A DNA stretch of 64,000 bases from Rhodoferax sp. (GTDB taxonomy: Bacteria > Pseudomonadota > Gammaproteobacteria > Burkholderiales > Burkholderiaceae_C), in the NCBI RefSeq assembly GCF_030653815.1, contig NZ_JAURYQ010000014.1, positions 110,561 to 174,560 of the forward strand, read 5' to 3'. The position numbers were made by a program, and so were the translations under genes. This document shows positions 46,535 to 57,805 of this stretch, one piece after another; the first letter of the stretch is position 1, and each line of letters opens with the position of its first letter. The notes under the pieces were generated by a model that was not told where the DNA came from, ran no database searches, and saw nothing but the letters and a program-made list of their open reading frames with translations.

Positions 46535-47809
46535 ATGGTGCATTTTGAAAAACGATCCCCCGAAACCCACCAACTGGTGCGGCACACGGTGGCCTTGATC
46601 CTGGCGGGTGGGCGCGGCTCCAGGCTCAAGCAATTGACCGACACGCGTGCCAAGCCGGCGGTCTACTTTGGTGGCAAGTTCCGCATCATCGACTTTGCAC
46701 TGTCCAACTGCCTGAATTCGGGGATTCGGCGCATGGCGGTGGTGACCCAGTACAAGTCGCACTCGCTGATGCGCCATTTGCAGCGGGGTTGGAGTTTTCT
46801 GCGGGCCGAGCTCAATGAGATGGTGGACATCCTGCCGGCCCAGCAGCGCGCTGGCGAGGAGCATTGGTACCGCGGGACTGCCGACGCCATCTTCCAGAAC
46901 ATGGACATCATCCGCTCCAGCAAGCCGGAGTACGTTGTCATCCTGGCGGGTGACCACGTGTACAAGATGGACTACTCGATCATGCTGAAGGACCATGTGG
47001 CCAATGGCGCCGGCTGCACGGTGGGCTGTATCGAGGTGCCACGCACCGAGGCCAGTGCGTTTGGGGTGATGGCCATTGATGCGGCGCGCCAGATCACCGC
47101 CTTCATCGAGAAACCGGCCGACCCGCCACCGATGCCGGGCAATGACACGGTGTCGCTGGCCAGCATGGGCATTTACATTTTCAATGCGGATTACCTCTAC
47201 GACTTGCTCGACGCCGACCTGGCCAATGCGCAGTCCGAGCACGACTTCGGCAAGAACGTGATTCCCCAGGCGGTGGCTGACGGCAGGGCCATCGCCCATC
47301 CGTTCGGTCTGTCCTGTGTCTCGCGGGTGAAGGATGTCGAGCCCTACTGGCGCGATGTCGGCACCATCGACGCGTTTTGGTCAGCCAACCTGGACTTGGC
47401 CTCGACCGTGCCCGAACTCGACATCTATGACACTGATTGGCCGATCTGGACTTACCAGCGCCAGCTGCCGCCAGCCAAGTTCGTGCCGGACAAGGATGGC
47501 AACCATGGCGTCTATGCCAACACCGTGATGTCGGGGGGCTGCATTGTGTCCGGCTCCAACGTGGCGCACTCGGTGTTGTTTTCTGAAGTGCGGGTGCATT
47601 CGGACTGCCTGATTGACGAGGCCGTGGTGTTGCCTAATGTGACCATCAACCGCCATTGCCGCCTGCGCAAAGTGGTCATCGACCGCGGCTGTGTGATTCC
47701 CGAGGGCACGGTGGTGGGAGAAGATGCGGTCCTGGATGCCCAGCGCTTTGATCGCAGCGAAGGTGGCGTGGTCTTGATCACCCGTGAGATGTTGGCCCGG
47801 CTGAAGTAA
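46535..47809 (+). CDS. glgC: glucose-1-phosphate adenylyltransferase
   Basis: 424 aa from ATG 46535, preceded by AAGGAG (46523-46528). It makes ADP-glucose, the committed step of bacterial glycogen synthesis. The nucleotide loop is [18 protein letters not shown] (about 25-42), followed by [11 protein letters not shown] (about 110) and [10 protein letters not shown]; the C-terminal beta-helix includes [20 protein letters not shown]. The family is usually allosteric (fructose-1,6-bisphosphate, fructose-6-phosphate or pyruvate against AMP or ADP); the exact effectors cannot be read here. It is immediately upstream of glgA. Confidence 0.97.
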   Translation: MVHFEKRSPETHQLVRHTVALILAGGRGSRLKQLTDTRAKPAVYFGGKFRIIDFALSNCLNSGIRRMAVVTQYKSHSLMRHLQRGWSFLRAELNEMVDILPAQQRAGEEHWYRGTADAIFQNMDIIRSSKPEYVVILAGDHVYKMDYSIMLKDHVANGAGCTVGCIEVPRTEASAFGVMAIDAARQITAFIEKPADPPPMPGNDTVSLASMGIYIFNADYLYDLLDADLANAQSEHDFGKNVIPQAVADGRAIAHPFGLSCVSRVKDVEPYWRDVGTIDAFWSANLDLASTVPELDIYDTDWPIWTYQRQLPPAKFVPDKDGNHGVYANTVMSGGCIVSGSNVAHSVLFSEVRVHSDCLIDEAVVLPNVTINRHCRLRKVVIDRGCVIPEGTVVGEDAVLDAQRFDRSEGGVVLITREMLARLK

Positions 47810-47821
47810 AGAAAGATGTCG

Positions 47822-49270
47822 ATGAACGTGTTGCAGGTCAGTGCCGAGATTTTTCCCTTGCTCAAAACCGGTGGCCTGGCAGACGTTGCCGGCGCCTTGC
47901 CTGCGGCCTTGAATGCGGCGGGTTGCGAGGTGCGCGTATTGCTGCCGGGCTTCGCGCCCATCCTGGCCGACCTGCAAGCCGGAGAGATGCTGGCCGAGTT
48001 GACGGCGCCCTGGGGTGAGCGCGTGGCGCTGCGCCACGGTGTGCTGGCCAGTCTGGGTGTGCGCGCCTATGTGATCGACGCACCCCATCTTTATGTGCGC
48101 GCCGGCACCCCTTACGAAGACGTGCAGCGCCAGCCCTACCATGACAACCACCTGCGTTTTGCGCTGCTGGGTTGGGTGGCGGCGAAACTGGCATGCGGAC
48201 TTGACCCCTCTTGGCAGCCTGCCGTGGTGAACAGCCATGACTGGCACGCCGCGCTGACCTCAGCTTACCTTGCGTTCGGGCCGGTCCAGGGCCGCCGTGT
48301 GGCCAGTGTGTACACCGTGCACAACCTGGCCTACCAGGGTGTTTTTGCGCCGATCCATTTCTTTGACCTGGGGCTGCCCACGCATGCATTTTCGGTGAAC
48401 GGGCTGGAGTTTCATGGCCAGTTGTCGTTCATGAAGGCGGGGCTTTATTTTGCCGACCACATCACCACGGTGAGCCCAACCTACGCGCGGGAAATCCAGA
48501 CCCCGGCGCAGGGCTGTGGGCTTGACGGCCTGCTGCGTTCCCGTGCCCACGACCTCAGCGGCATTCTCAACGCGGTGGACGAGGCGGTCTGGAACCCCGC
48601 CCTTGACGCCGCGATTCCGTACGGTTTTGATGCACAAAAGACCGCGGGCAAGGCGCGCTGCAAGGCCGCCTTGCAGCAAGAGCTGGGTCTGGCGCCAGAG
48701 CCCGATGCGCCGCTGTTTGGTGTGGTGAGCCGCCTGACCGAACAAAAGGGGCTGCACCTGGTGCTGGCAGTGCTCGATGCGCTGATTGCCCGCGGTGGCC
48801 AACTGGTGGTGTTGGGTGCTGGGGATGCTGCCTTCGAGGCGGCGTTCAAGGCGCGCGCTTTTTCCTACCCGCAAGCGGTGTCGGTGCGCATCGGCTATGA
48901 CGAAGCCTATGCCCACCGGGTGTTTGCGGCGACCGATGTGACGCTGGTGCCGTCGCGCTTTGAACCCTGCGGCCTGACGCAAATGTACGGTCTGAAATAC
49001 GGCAGCTTGCCGCTGGTGCACCGTGTCGGCGGACTGGCCGACACGGTGGTGGATTGCGCGCTGGAAAATCTGGCCGATGGCTCGGCCAACGGTTTCGTGT
49101 TTGACGAATTCACGCCGGAGGCGCTGGACCGTGCCGTGCGCCGCGCCCTGGCGCTGTATGCCCGCAAAAGCGAATGGCGCGCCGTGCGCCAGCGCGCCAT
49201 GCAGCAGCCGCTGGGCTGGGACAAGGCGGCCGCGCAGTATGTGGCGCTGTACAGGCGCCTGCTCGCTTGA
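47822..49270 (+). CDS. glgA: glycogen synthase (ADP-glucose)
   Basis: 482 aa GT5 enzyme that adds glucose from ADP-glucose to alpha-1,4-glucan. Two in-frame ATGs exist (47816 and 47822). The second is preferred because AAAGAAAG then has normal spacing and the protein begins MNVLQVSAEIFPLLKTGGLA. KTGGLADVAGALP is the ADP-glucose-binding site, and VPSRFEPCGLTQMYGLKYG (about 376-394) the C-terminal donor/acceptor motif. It starts 12 bp after glgC. Confidence 0.97.
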   Translation: MNVLQVSAEIFPLLKTGGLADVAGALPAALNAAGCEVRVLLPGFAPILADLQAGEMLAELTAPWGERVALRHGVLASLGVRAYVIDAPHLYVRAGTPYEDVQRQPYHDNHLRFALLGWVAAKLACGLDPSWQPAVVNSHDWHAALTSAYLAFGPVQGRRVASVYTVHNLAYQGVFAPIHFFDLGLPTHAFSVNGLEFHGQLSFMKAGLYFADHITTVSPTYAREIQTPAQGCGLDGLLRSRAHDLSGILNAVDEAVWNPALDAAIPYGFDAQKTAGKARCKAALQQELGLAPEPDAPLFGVVSRLTEQKGLHLVLAVLDALIARGGQLVVLGAGDAAFEAAFKARAFSYPQAVSVRIGYDEAYAHRVFAATDVTLVPSRFEPCGLTQMYGLKYGSLPLVHRVGGLADTVVDCALENLADGSANGFVFDEFTPEALDRAVRRALALYARKSEWRAVRQRAMQQPLGWDKAAAQYVALYRRLLA

Positions 49271-49315
49271 GCGGGTCGGGCACTGATTTTTCTTACTTTC
49301 TGGAGCTTTTGACGC

Positions 49316-50830
49316 ATGGCTGACTCATGGATGGTGCAGCGTGCTGCTGGCGTGGTGTTGCACCCGACCTCTTTGCCCGGGCCGCATGGTGTGGGCGATC
49401 TGGGGCCGAATGCCTATTTCTTCATAGACTGGCTGCACAGCGCGGGTCAGGCCTTGTGGCAGACCTTGCCGCTCGGGCCGGTCGGGTCGGGCGACTCACC
49501 CTACATGGGCAGTTCCGCCTTTGCTGGTAATCCCTTGCTGGTGGCCTTGGAGCCTCTGGTGCAGCGCGGTTGGCTGGCGGGGTCAAGTGTGGCTGCCGAT
49601 TGGGACTCCGCGCGGGTGGACTATGCGGCCGTGACGCCCTGGCGCATGCAACGCCTGCGTGAGGCTTTTGCCGGGTTCGAGCAGCAGGCCACAGTTGAGG
49701 AGCGGGCCGAATTGACTGCCTGGGTGTTGAGTGAGCAGGCCTGGCTGCTTGATTACACCCTGTTCATGGCACTGGATCAGGCGCACAGCCCGGCACTTTG
49801 GCCCGATTGGCCGCCCGCGCTGGCCCAGCGTGACTCTGCCGCATTGGCCATGGCGCGGGCCAGTCATGCGCAGGAGATTGCCTTTTGGTGTTTTGTGCAG
49901 TGGCAGTTCGAGCTGCAATGGCAGGCGGTCAAAAGCTATGCCCACAGCAAGGGTGTGCGCCTGGTCGGTGACCTGCCGATCTTTGTGGCGCACCACAGCG
50001 CCGATTGTTGGGCGCGGCCTGATTTGTACCTGTTGGATGCCTCAGGCCGACCGCGTGTGGTGGCGGGTGTGCCACCTGATTTCTTTTCAAACACCGGTCA
50101 GCGCTGGGGCAACCCGCTGTACAACTGGGACGCCATGGCGCAGGACGGTTACCGTTGGTGGATCGAGCGGGTGCGCCGACAGCTGCATCTGGCCGACCTG
50201 GTGCGCATAGACCATTTTCGTGGTTTTGTCGATTACTGGGAAATTCCCGCCGACGAGCCCACCGCGATCAAAGGCGGCTGGCGACTGGGGCCGGGCATGG
50301 CCTTGTTCGATGCCCTGGAACACGCCCTGGGTGACTTGCCCATCATTGCGGAAGACTTGGGCATCATCACGGCTGAAGTCAATGCCTTGCGCGAGCGCAC
50401 CGGGTTCCCGGGCATGCGGGTGCTGCAATTTGCGTTTTCGGGCGATGCGGGCAACGCTTTCCTGCCGCACAACTTCGAGCCCAACACGGTGGTCTATACC
50501 GGCACCCATGACAATGACACGGCACCCGGCTGGTGGGCCAATTGCAGTGCCTATGAGCGCGCTTTTGCCGCGCACTATCTCGGCGTCGACGGCCATGAGG
50601 CGCATTGGGCCATGGTGCGCGCGGCGTCTTTTTCGGTGGCACGCCTGTCGCTGTGCCAGTTTCAGGACGTGCTGGGCCTGGGCAGCCCGCACCGCATGAA
50701 CACACCGGGTACCTTGGGTTGCTGGACTTGGCGCTTCAGCTGGGACTGGGTGGGGCCCGACCTGGCGCAGCGCTTGGCGAACATCACGGCCGCCAGTGGT
50801 CGCACCGGATTCAATCGGCTGAAGTTATAG
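49316..50830 (+). CDS. malQ: 4-alpha-glucanotransferase (amylomaltase)
   Basis: 504 aa GH77 enzyme that moves glucan segments between maltodextrins. The N-terminus GVVLHPTSLPGPHGVGDLG is diagnostic. Catalytic residues lie in LVRIDHFRGFVDYW (nucleophile Asp about 298), PIIAEDLGIITAEV (acid/base Glu about 345) and YTGTHDNDTAPGWW (Asp about 397). It closes the plus-strand glycogen genes, and its last 20 bp overlap the 3' end of the convergent glgX. It should process the linear dextrins released by GlgX and GlgP. Confidence 0.95.
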   Translation: MADSWMVQRAAGVVLHPTSLPGPHGVGDLGPNAYFFIDWLHSAGQALWQTLPLGPVGSGDSPYMGSSAFAGNPLLVALEPLVQRGWLAGSSVAADWDSARVDYAAVTPWRMQRLREAFAGFEQQATVEERAELTAWVLSEQAWLLDYTLFMALDQAHSPALWPDWPPALAQRDSAALAMARASHAQEIAFWCFVQWQFELQWQAVKSYAHSKGVRLVGDLPIFVAHHSADCWARPDLYLLDASGRPRVVAGVPPDFFSNTGQRWGNPLYNWDAMAQDGYRWWIERVRRQLHLADLVRIDHFRGFVDYWEIPADEPTAIKGGWRLGPGMALFDALEHALGDLPIIAEDLGIITAEVNALRERTGFPGMRVLQFAFSGDAGNAFLPHNFEPNTVVYTGTHDNDTAPGWWANCSAYERAFAAHYLGVDGHEAHWAMVRAASFSVARLSLCQFQDVLGLGSPHRMNTPGTLGCWTWRFSWDWVGPDLAQRLANITAASGRTGFNRLKL

Positions 50831-52937
50831 CCGGGTTCGCACTTTTCTGCAGCAGCATCATGCTGTGCGCCGGGACCGGAAAAGAGACGCCGCCCACGCT
50901 CCGGGCCTGGCTTTGACCACGCGCTTGGCTGGTGTCCAGCAGCGCTTGCCATTCGCCAGGTGGCAGCATAAAGTTCTCACGCCGGGCACCGGCATTGAAC
51001 AGCAGCAGCAGGGGTGTCGCGCTGCGCCCGGGTTTGCCAATGAGACAAACCAGGCTGCGGTCCGTGGCATGGTGCCAGGCCTCGTGTTGCAGCGTCGTGC
51101 CGTCGGCGTTCCACCAGGACACGTCATAGAGCCCATTGCCATCGGCAATGCCGCTGTACCATTTGTTGGCGAAGGGTTGCAGTTGGTGGCGCAACGCCAC
51201 CAGATGCTGGGTGAACGCCAGCAGGTCCGTGTTGGTCGCCGACCAGTCGATCCAGGTGGTGGCGTTGTCCTGGCAGTAGGGGTTGTTGTTGCCGCCTTGG
51301 GTGTGGCCCAGCTCGTCGCCGGCGCACAGCATGGGTGTGCCCTGGGCCAGCAGCGTGTTGGCCAGCAGCGCGCGCTGCAAGCGCTCGCGCAGGGTCACAA
51401 CCATGGGGTCGTCGCTGGGGCCCTCGACGCCACAGTTGAAACTCAGGTTGTCGTTGTGGCCGTCGCGATTGTCCTCGCCGTTGGCCTCGTTGTGGCGCTG
51501 GTTATAGCTGACGAGGTCCAGCAGGGTGAAGCCGTCATGGGACACCACGTAGTTCACCGACTTGGCTGGCGCACGACGACGCTCCTGGTAAAGGTCGGAC
51601 GAGCCACACAGGCGCATGGCAAAGTCGCCGCGCGTGCAGCCCGCGGGCATCTCTTCGCCAGCGGCGGCGCCCTGCACCCAAAACCGGCGCGTGCAGTCCC
51701 GGAATTTATCGTTCCACTCCAGCCAGCCGCGTGGAAACCCGCCCACCTGGTAGCCGCCGGGCCCGGTGTCCCAGGGTTCGGCAATCATCTTGACGCGCGA
51801 CAGCACCGGGTCTTGCGCCATGGCGACAAAAAAGGCGGCTTGGGCACTGAAGCCGGTGTCGGTGCGGCCCAACACGGGAGCCAGATCAAAGCGGAAGCCG
51901 TCGACATGCATGTCCTCGACCCAATAACGCAAACTGTCCATCACCAGTTGCAGTACCTTGGGCTGACGCAGGTTCAGGGTGTTGCCACAGCCACTGTAGT
52001 TTTCATAGCGACTGGGATCATCGGGCGGCAAGCGGTAATAACTGGCGTTGTCGAGTCCGCGGAAACTCAGCGTCGGGCCGGTCTCGTCGGCTTCGGCGGT
52101 GTGGTTGTAAACCACATCCAGAATGACTTCGAGCCCGGCCTGGTGCAGAGCACGCACCATGGTGCGGAACTCGTCGCGCGCCGCCTTGCCGTCGCCCGCG
52201 CTGGCCAGTTGCGGGTTGACACAGAAAAAACCAAGGGTGTTGTAAGCCCAGTAGTTGCTGAGCCCCTGCCTGACCAGGCGCTCTTCGCTGAGGCTGTAGT
52301 GCACTGGCAACAGGCTGACGGCAGTCACGCCCAGACCCTTGAGGTGGCTGATCGAGGCAGGGTGGGCCAGCCCGGCGTAGCTGCCGCGCCGTTCAGGTGG
52401 GATCAAGGGGTTGAGCTTGGAAAAACCCTTGACGTGGCATTCGTACAACACGGTGTCGGTCAGGGTGATGCTCGGGGGGCTGTCATCGCCCCAGTCAAAC
52501 TGGTCATGGATGACGCGGGCCTTGAGCGCCAGGGCGGCGTTGTCGTGGCTGAGCTTGTGCCCCGGGTAATGCCGGTCCGGCGTGAAGTGCTCATCGCGCC
52601 ATTCAAAGTGGCCGACGATCTCGCGCGCATAGGGGTCGAGCAGCAGTTTGCTGGCGTCAAAACGGTAGCCCTTGTCGGGCCACCAGGGGCCATGGGCGCG
52701 CAGGCCGTAGACCAGGCCGGGTTGCGCCCCTGGCAGGTAGCCATGCCAAACATCGACGGTATGGCATGGCAAGGGCAGGCGTGCCAGTTCGTGCTGGCCA
52801 TCGGCGTCGAACAGGCAAAGATCCATGGCCTGGGCATGGGTTGAAAACACGGCGAAATTCACCCCGTGGCCATCGAAGTGGGCCCCCATGGGCCAGGGGT
52901 GGCCGGCTTGCAGCGGCTGAGGTGTCAGGCGGTCCAT
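50811..52937 (-). CDS. glgX: glycogen debranching enzyme (isoamylase type)
   Basis: 708 aa from ATG 52937, which overlaps the glgB stop by 13 bp; the frame stays open upstream but only within glgB. It hydrolyses alpha-1,6 branches of phosphorylase-limit glycogen. An N-terminal CBM48-type domain ([20 protein letters not shown]) is followed by a GH13 barrel with nucleophile in [13 protein letters not shown] (about 344), acid/base in [13 protein letters not shown] (about 383) and [20 protein letters not shown] (about 462). It overlaps malQ tail to tail. Confidence 0.95.
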   Translation of the reverse strand: MDRLTPQPLQAGHPWPMGAHFDGHGVNFAVFSTHAQAMDLCLFDADGQHELARLPLPCHTVDVWHGYLPGAQPGLVYGLRAHGPWWPDKGYRFDASKLLLDPYAREIVGHFEWRDEHFTPDRHYPGHKLSHDNAALALKARVIHDQFDWGDDSPPSITLTDTVLYECHVKGFSKLNPLIPPERRGSYAGLAHPASISHLKGLGVTAVSLLPVHYSLSEERLVRQGLSNYWAYNTLGFFCVNPQLASAGDGKAARDEFRTMVRALHQAGLEVILDVVYNHTAEADETGPTLSFRGLDNASYYRLPPDDPSRYENYSGCGNTLNLRQPKVLQLVMDSLRYWVEDMHVDGFRFDLAPVLGRTDTGFSAQAAFFVAMAQDPVLSRVKMIAEPWDTGPGGYQVGGFPRGWLEWNDKFRDCTRRFWVQGAAAGEEMPAGCTRGDFAMRLCGSSDLYQERRRAPAKSVNYVVSHDGFTLLDLVSYNQRHNEANGEDNRDGHNDNLSFNCGVEGPSDDPMVVTLRERLQRALLANTLLAQGTPMLCAGDELGHTQGGNNNPYCQDNATTWIDWSATNTDLLAFTQHLVALRHQLQPFANKWYSGIADGNGLYDVSWWNADGTTLQHEAWHHATDRSLVCLIGKPGRSATPLLLLFNAGARRENFMLPPGEWQALLDTSQARGQSQARSVGGVSFPVPAHSMMLLQKSANPAITSAD

Positions 52938-55102
52938 TCGAAAAATACCGTGGCGAGTGGGGGCAGCGTCAGCAGGACGGAATGTGGTTTGCCATGGCAG
53001 GGCAAGGCTTCGGTGTTGGCTGCACCTAAAGGCGTGCCCACATTGCTGCCACCGTAATGGGCGGAGTCGGTGTTGAGCACCTCGCGGTAGCAGCCAGGCT
53101 GAGGCACGCCCAGTCGATAGCCTTGCCAGACCTGCGGCGTGAAGTTGCACACCACCACTGTGAAGGTGTCGGCATCATGCCCGTGGCGCACAAAGCTCAG
53201 CACCGAGTGCGCGGCGTCACTGTGGTCAATCCACTCGAAGCCCGCCGGCACAAAGTCCTGCTGGTACAGCGCGGGGCTGGCGCGGTACAGCGTGTTGAGG
53301 TCGCGTACCAGGCTTTGCACGCCGGCATGCGCTGGATCGTTGAGTAAATGCCAGTCCAGGCTCTGGTCGTGATTCCATTCGCGTTCCTGGGCAAACTCGC
53401 AGCCCATGAACAGCAGTTTTTTACCGGGGTGGCCAAACATGTAGCCCAGGAAAGCGCGCACATTGGCCAATTGTTGCCAGCGGTCGCCTGGCATTTTGGT
53501 CAAGAGCGAGCCCTTGCCGTGCACCACTTCGTCGTGCGAGATCGGCAGCACAAAATTTTCATTGAAGGCGTAGACCAGGCCGAACGTCATTTCGCCCTGA
53601 TGGTGCTGGCGGTAGATCGGGTCGCGCGCCATGTAAGCCAGGGTGTCATGCATCCAGCCCATGTTCCACTTGTAGTGAAAGCCCAGTCCTCCGGCATAGG
53701 TGGGGCGCGAGACCGCAGGGTAGGCGGTGGACTCTTCGGCCAGCGTGATGGCCGACGGGCATTCGACCCCCACGACTTCGTTGACGCGTTTCAGAAAGGC
53801 AATGGCTTCCAGGTTTTCGCGTCCACCAAACACGTTGGGAACCCATTCGCCGGCTTTGCGGCTGTAGTCACGGTAAAGCATGGAGGCGACCGCATCGACG
53901 CGCAGGCCATCGACGCCAAAACGCTCCAGCCAATACAGGGCGTTGCCAACCAGGAAGTTGCTGACCTCGGTGCGGCCCAGGTTGTAGATCAGCGTGTTCC
54001 AGTCCTGATGGAAACCTTCGCGCGGGTCGGCGTATTCGTACAGATGGGTGCCGTCGAAATTGGCCAGCCCATGGGCATCGGACGGGAAGTGCGCCGGGAC
54101 CCAGTCCAATATCAGGCCAATGCCGGCAGCATGGCAACGCTGCACCAGGCGGCCAAAACCAGAGGCATCACCAAACCGGGAGGTGGGCGCGTACAAACCA
54201 ATGGGTTGGTAGCCCCAGGAACCATCAAACGGGTGTTCGCTCACCGGCATCAGTTCCAGGTGGGTGAAACCCATGTCTTGCGCGTAAGGAATCAGTGTGT
54301 CGGCCAGTTCGTCCCAGGTCAGCCAGCGGTTGCCGTCATCCGCCTTGCGCCGCCACGAGCCCAGATGCACCTCGTAAATGCTCACGGGGGCGTCCAGCCC
54401 GTTGGCCGCCAGCCGTTGCGTCGAAGGCGAGACCTTGGCCGGCAACTGGCCGACCACGCTGGCCGTGGCGGGACGAAGCTCGGCTTGCAGGGCGTACGGG
54501 TCAGAGCGCGCTGGCAAGACATCGCCGCCTTGTGTTCGGATCTCGAATTTGTAGAGTGACCCCGCGGACACGCCAGGCAAAAACAACTCCCAGACACCAC
54601 ATTCGCGGCGCAGGCGCATCGGGTGGCGGCGGCCGTCCCAAAAATTGAAGTCGCCCACGACGCTGACGCGCGAGGCGTTGGGCGCCCAGACGGCAAAGCG
54701 CGTGCCGGCCACGCCCAGCATCGTGCCCGGATGCGCACCCAGCACCTCGAAGGGGCGCAAATGGGTGCCTTCGCCCAAAAGCCAGACGTCCATGTCGCCC
54801 AGCACCAGGGGGAAGCGGTAGGGATCTTCCAGGGTGCTTTGCTGACCGTCGGCCCATTGCACTTGCAAGCGGTAGGTTTCTGTCGGCGCGAACTTCACCT
54901 TGCCTTCAAAAAAACCGCTGCTACGTTCCTTGAGCTGGCCCAGCTTGTGATTTTGCTCATTGACCACCGTGACCTGGGTGGCATTGGGTAAAAAACAGCG
55001 CACAGAGGCCTGACCGGCAGTCGCCGCATGAGGCCCCAACACGGAAAACGGATCGCCGTGACTGGCGTGACAAATCATTTGAATGGTGTGTTGGTGCAGC
55101 AT
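52925..55102 (-). CDS. glgB: 1,4-alpha-glucan branching enzyme
   Basis: 725 aa, the usual length. It introduces alpha-1,6 branches into glycogen. An N-terminal carbohydrate-binding module pair precedes the barrel ([20 protein letters not shown], about 130-149), and the GH13 residues are in [20 protein letters not shown] (nucleophile about 402), [12 protein letters not shown] (about 455) and [15 protein letters not shown] (about 522). It lies 42 bp after glgP and overlaps glgX, so the minus-strand half is glgP-glgB-glgX. Confidence 0.97.
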   Translation of the reverse strand: MLHQHTIQMICHASHGDPFSVLGPHAATAGQASVRCFLPNATQVTVVNEQNHKLGQLKERSSGFFEGKVKFAPTETYRLQVQWADGQQSTLEDPYRFPLVLGDMDVWLLGEGTHLRPFEVLGAHPGTMLGVAGTRFAVWAPNASRVSVVGDFNFWDGRRHPMRLRRECGVWELFLPGVSAGSLYKFEIRTQGGDVLPARSDPYALQAELRPATASVVGQLPAKVSPSTQRLAANGLDAPVSIYEVHLGSWRRKADDGNRWLTWDELADTLIPYAQDMGFTHLELMPVSEHPFDGSWGYQPIGLYAPTSRFGDASGFGRLVQRCHAAGIGLILDWVPAHFPSDAHGLANFDGTHLYEYADPREGFHQDWNTLIYNLGRTEVSNFLVGNALYWLERFGVDGLRVDAVASMLYRDYSRKAGEWVPNVFGGRENLEAIAFLKRVNEVVGVECPSAITLAEESTAYPAVSRPTYAGGLGFHYKWNMGWMHDTLAYMARDPIYRQHHQGEMTFGLVYAFNENFVLPISHDEVVHGKGSLLTKMPGDRWQQLANVRAFLGYMFGHPGKKLLFMGCEFAQEREWNHDQSLDWHLLNDPAHAGVQSLVRDLNTLYRASPALYQQDFVPAGFEWIDHSDAAHSVLSFVRHGHDADTFTVVVCNFTPQVWQGYRLGVPQPGCYREVLNTDSAHYGGSNVGTPLGAANTEALPCHGKPHSVLLTLPPLATVFFEWTA

Positions 55103-55144
55103 GGCAAGCAGTTCTTCGGTAAGGCGGTGGGCCGGACGCGCTTC

Positions 55145-57577
55145 TCAGTGATTGTCGGGCTGGATGTGCCAGATGTCCCGAGCGTACTCGCCAATGGTAC
55201 GGTCAGATGAAAACACCCCCATGCCGGCCACGTTGCGGATGGCGCGCTGGCTCCACGAGGCAGGCTGGCTGTAGAGCGCATCGACCTGCCCCTGAGTGGC
55301 CACATAAGAGGCATAGTCGGCCAGCAGCATGTAGTGGTCGCCGCCCCACACCAGCGAGTTCACCAGGGCGCGGTAACGCTCGGGTTCATCCGGGGAAAAC
55401 TGGCCCTCGCCAATGGCGTCAAGAACGGCCTTGAGCGCCGGGTTGTTTTGGTAGTGGTGCAGCGGGTGGTAACCCTCGACCCGGAGCTGGCGCACCTCGG
55501 GCGTTTTCAGACCGAAGATGAAAATATTCTCATCACCGACCTGTTGCCGGATTTCAATGTTGGCGCCATCGTCCGTGCCGATGGTGAGTGCACCGTTGAG
55601 CGCCAACTTCATGTTGCCGGTGCCCGAGGCTTCGGTGCCTGCGGTGGATATTTGTTCTGACAGGTCAGCGCCGGGCATGATGATTTCAGCGACCGAGACG
55701 CCATAGTTGGGGATGAAGACCAGCTTGAGTTTGTCACCGACACGTGGGTCGTTGTTGATGGTCTGACCGATGTCGTGAATCAGGCGGATGATGGACTTGG
55801 CGGCCACATAACTTGACGCGGCCTTGCCGGCAAAAATGACGGTGCGTGGTACCCAGGGGGCGTTCGGGTTGGCCAAAATGGCCTGGTAGCGGCTGACGAC
55901 ATGGAGCACGTTGAGCAATTGCCGCTTGTACTCGTGAATGCGTTTGACCTGCACGTCAAACAGGCTGTCCGGGCTGACCTGAACTCCCGTGGTGGTGGCA
56001 ATGTAATGCGCCAGACGCACTTTGTTGGCGCGCTTGATAACCATGAACTGCTCAATGAAGGCAGCATCGTCCAGACGGTCCTCAAGGCGTTTCAACTGAG
56101 TCAGGTCGAGCCGCCAGGCCTTGCCCAGAGTGTCGTCGAGCAGGCCGGAGAGTCCCGGGTTGGCCTGTGCCAACCAGCGTCGCGGGGTGACCCCGTTGGT
56201 CATGTTCGTGAAGCGCTCGGGCCACAAGGCTGCAAAGTCCGAAAAAATCGTGTGCACCAGCAGTTCAGAGTGCAATGCCGAGACGCCGTTGACCTGGTGG
56301 CTGCCGACCACCGACAAATGGGCCATGCGCACCCGCCGCTCGCCGACTTCATCGATCAGCGACAAGCGTTTCAGGAACTCTTGGTCGCCCGGGCGAAAGC
56401 GCGCGGCATGGTCCAGGAACTCCTTGTTGATGCGGAAAATAATTTCCAGGTGCCGCGGCAGCACATGCTGCAGCAGCGAGACCGGCCAGGTCTCCAGTGC
56501 TTCCGGCATCAGGGTGTGGTTGGTGTACGAGAATGTTTTGCCGCACAGTGCCCAAGCCCGGTCCCAGTCAAAAGCGTGTTCGTCGCACAAAATCCGCATC
56601 AACTCGGCCACGCCGATGGCAGGGTGGGTGTCGTTGAGGTGAATCGCGACGTGCTCGGCCAGGTTGTTGAGTGTGGGGTGTTCGTCAAGGTGGCGCTTGA
56701 TCAGGTCCTGCATGGATGCGGCAACAAAGAAGTACTCCTGTTTGAGTCGCAACTCGCGGCCGGCCGGCGTGCTGTCATTGGGGTACAGCACCCAGGAGAT
56801 GTTTTCGTATTCATTTTTGGCGCAGGCGGCACGCGCATAGTCGCCGGTGTTGAAGGCACCCAGGTCAATGTGCTCGGGTGCAACCGCTTTCCACAAGCGC
56901 AGCGTGCTGACCTTGTCGGTGCCATGACCGGGCACCACCATGTCGTAGGCTTTGGCGGCCACTTCGCCGGCGTGCTTCCAGACGGCCTTGTCGTTCACGT
57001 GGGCGACCCAGCCGCCAAAACGAACCGGGTAAGTCAGGTCTGCCCGCGGAAATTCCCAGGGCGTACCGTCCTTGAGCCAGGAGTCCGGGTGTTCCATCTG
57101 GCTGCCCTGTTGAATTTCCTGCGCGAACATGCCGTATTCATACCGAATGCCGTAACCGAACGAGGGCAGACCGAGGGTCGCCATGGAATCCAGAAAGCAG
57201 GCCGCCAGGCGACCCAGGCCGCCGTTGCCGAGGGCAGCGTCGGGTTCCTGGCTGGCAATGTCTTCAAGATTTTGCGCGTGTTGCGCCAGGCCCTCCGCGG
57301 CACCTTCGGTCAGGTTCAGCGCGGCCAGGGCGTTCGAGAGGGTGCGCCCCATCAAGAACTCCATCGACAAATAGACCACGCGACGTGCCTTTTGGCTGCG
57401 TTCCGTTTCCTGTGTGGCGACCCAGCGTTTGGAAAGTTGCGCGCGTGCCAGCTGTGCGGTCGCCAGCATCAGGTCGCTGGGAGAGGCGCGATCGGGCGCC
57501 ACGCCAACGGTGTGCAGCAGGTGGGCGTTGATTTGTTCCGCAGGGCTTGCGGTGGATGGCGTGGCGGAGACGTTCAA
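55145..57577 (-). CDS. glgP: glycogen/starch/alpha-glucan phosphorylase
   Basis: 810 aa from a TTG start (57577) with AAGGA 6-8 bp upstream. It releases glucose-1-phosphate from glycogen by phosphorolysis. Family landmarks are VYLSMEFLMGRTLSNAL (about 69-85), AALGNGGLGRLAACFLDSMA (about 115-134) and the PLP-binding segment EASGTGNMKLALNGALTIGT (Lys about 653). It heads the minus-strand half and is divergent from the riboswitch-controlled ahcY operon, 300 bp apart. Confidence 0.96.
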   Translation of the reverse strand: MNVSATPSTASPAEQINAHLLHTVGVAPDRASPSDLMLATAQLARAQLSKRWVATQETERSQKARRVVYLSMEFLMGRTLSNALAALNLTEGAAEGLAQHAQNLEDIASQEPDAALGNGGLGRLAACFLDSMATLGLPSFGYGIRYEYGMFAQEIQQGSQMEHPDSWLKDGTPWEFPRADLTYPVRFGGWVAHVNDKAVWKHAGEVAAKAYDMVVPGHGTDKVSTLRLWKAVAPEHIDLGAFNTGDYARAACAKNEYENISWVLYPNDSTPAGRELRLKQEYFFVAASMQDLIKRHLDEHPTLNNLAEHVAIHLNDTHPAIGVAELMRILCDEHAFDWDRAWALCGKTFSYTNHTLMPEALETWPVSLLQHVLPRHLEIIFRINKEFLDHAARFRPGDQEFLKRLSLIDEVGERRVRMAHLSVVGSHQVNGVSALHSELLVHTIFSDFAALWPERFTNMTNGVTPRRWLAQANPGLSGLLDDTLGKAWRLDLTQLKRLEDRLDDAAFIEQFMVIKRANKVRLAHYIATTTGVQVSPDSLFDVQVKRIHEYKRQLLNVLHVVSRYQAILANPNAPWVPRTVIFAGKAASSYVAAKSIIRLIHDIGQTINNDPRVGDKLKLVFIPNYGVSVAEIIMPGADLSEQISTAGTEASGTGNMKLALNGALTIGTDDGANIEIRQQVGDENIFIFGLKTPEVRQLRVEGYHPLHHYQNNPALKAVLDAIGEGQFSPDEPERYRALVNSLVWGGDHYMLLADYASYVATQGQVDALYSQPASWSQRAIRNVAGMGVFSSDRTIGEYARDIWHIQPDNH

Positions 57578-57668
57578 GTGGATTCCTTGGGGCGTGGACT
57601 GATTGGGTTTGAGTTCGTATTTTGCACGTCATTGGCTTTGGTTTTTACAGCTGGGTTACTTGCAGCAC

Positions 57669-57696
57669 TTCAAGGGTTTTGCCGCGACTCTATAAT
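57669..57696 (+). promoter_or_regulatory. promoter of the ahcY riboswitch operon
   Basis: A perfect -10 TATAAT (57691-57696) is preceded by a weak -35 (TTCAAG 57669-57674, 16-bp spacer). Transcription would begin at about 57703, two or three bases before the 5' strand of the riboswitch P1 stem, which supports the assignment. The 57578-57668 part of the gap has no other clear element apart from the glgP ribosome-binding site. Confidence 0.75.
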
Positions 57697-57704
57697 CGCG
57701 GCCA

Positions 57705-57805
57705 TTCCGAGGAGCGTTGCAGCTCACGCAGGGGCGAAAGCTCTGCGCTGAGTGAGGCTCGGAACCCGCTTTGGCCAACGGCCTGGCGTTTCACAACGGC
57801 GCTCA
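57705..57805 (+). ncRNA. S-adenosylhomocysteine (SAH) riboswitch
   Basis: The aptamer core CCGAGGAGCGTTGCA (57707-57721) and the 3' CAACGGCGCTCAC (57794-57806) match the known SAH-riboswitch consensus. P1 is TTCCGAG (57705-57711) with CTCGGAA (57758-57764). The pseudoknot pairs GAGCG (57712-57716) with CGCTC (57800-57804). P2 and its extension lie between about 57718 and 57757 (CTCACGCAG with CTGCGCTGAG). The family is an ON switch that raises ahcY when SAH accumulates; it sits directly between the promoter and ahcY. Confidence 0.93.
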
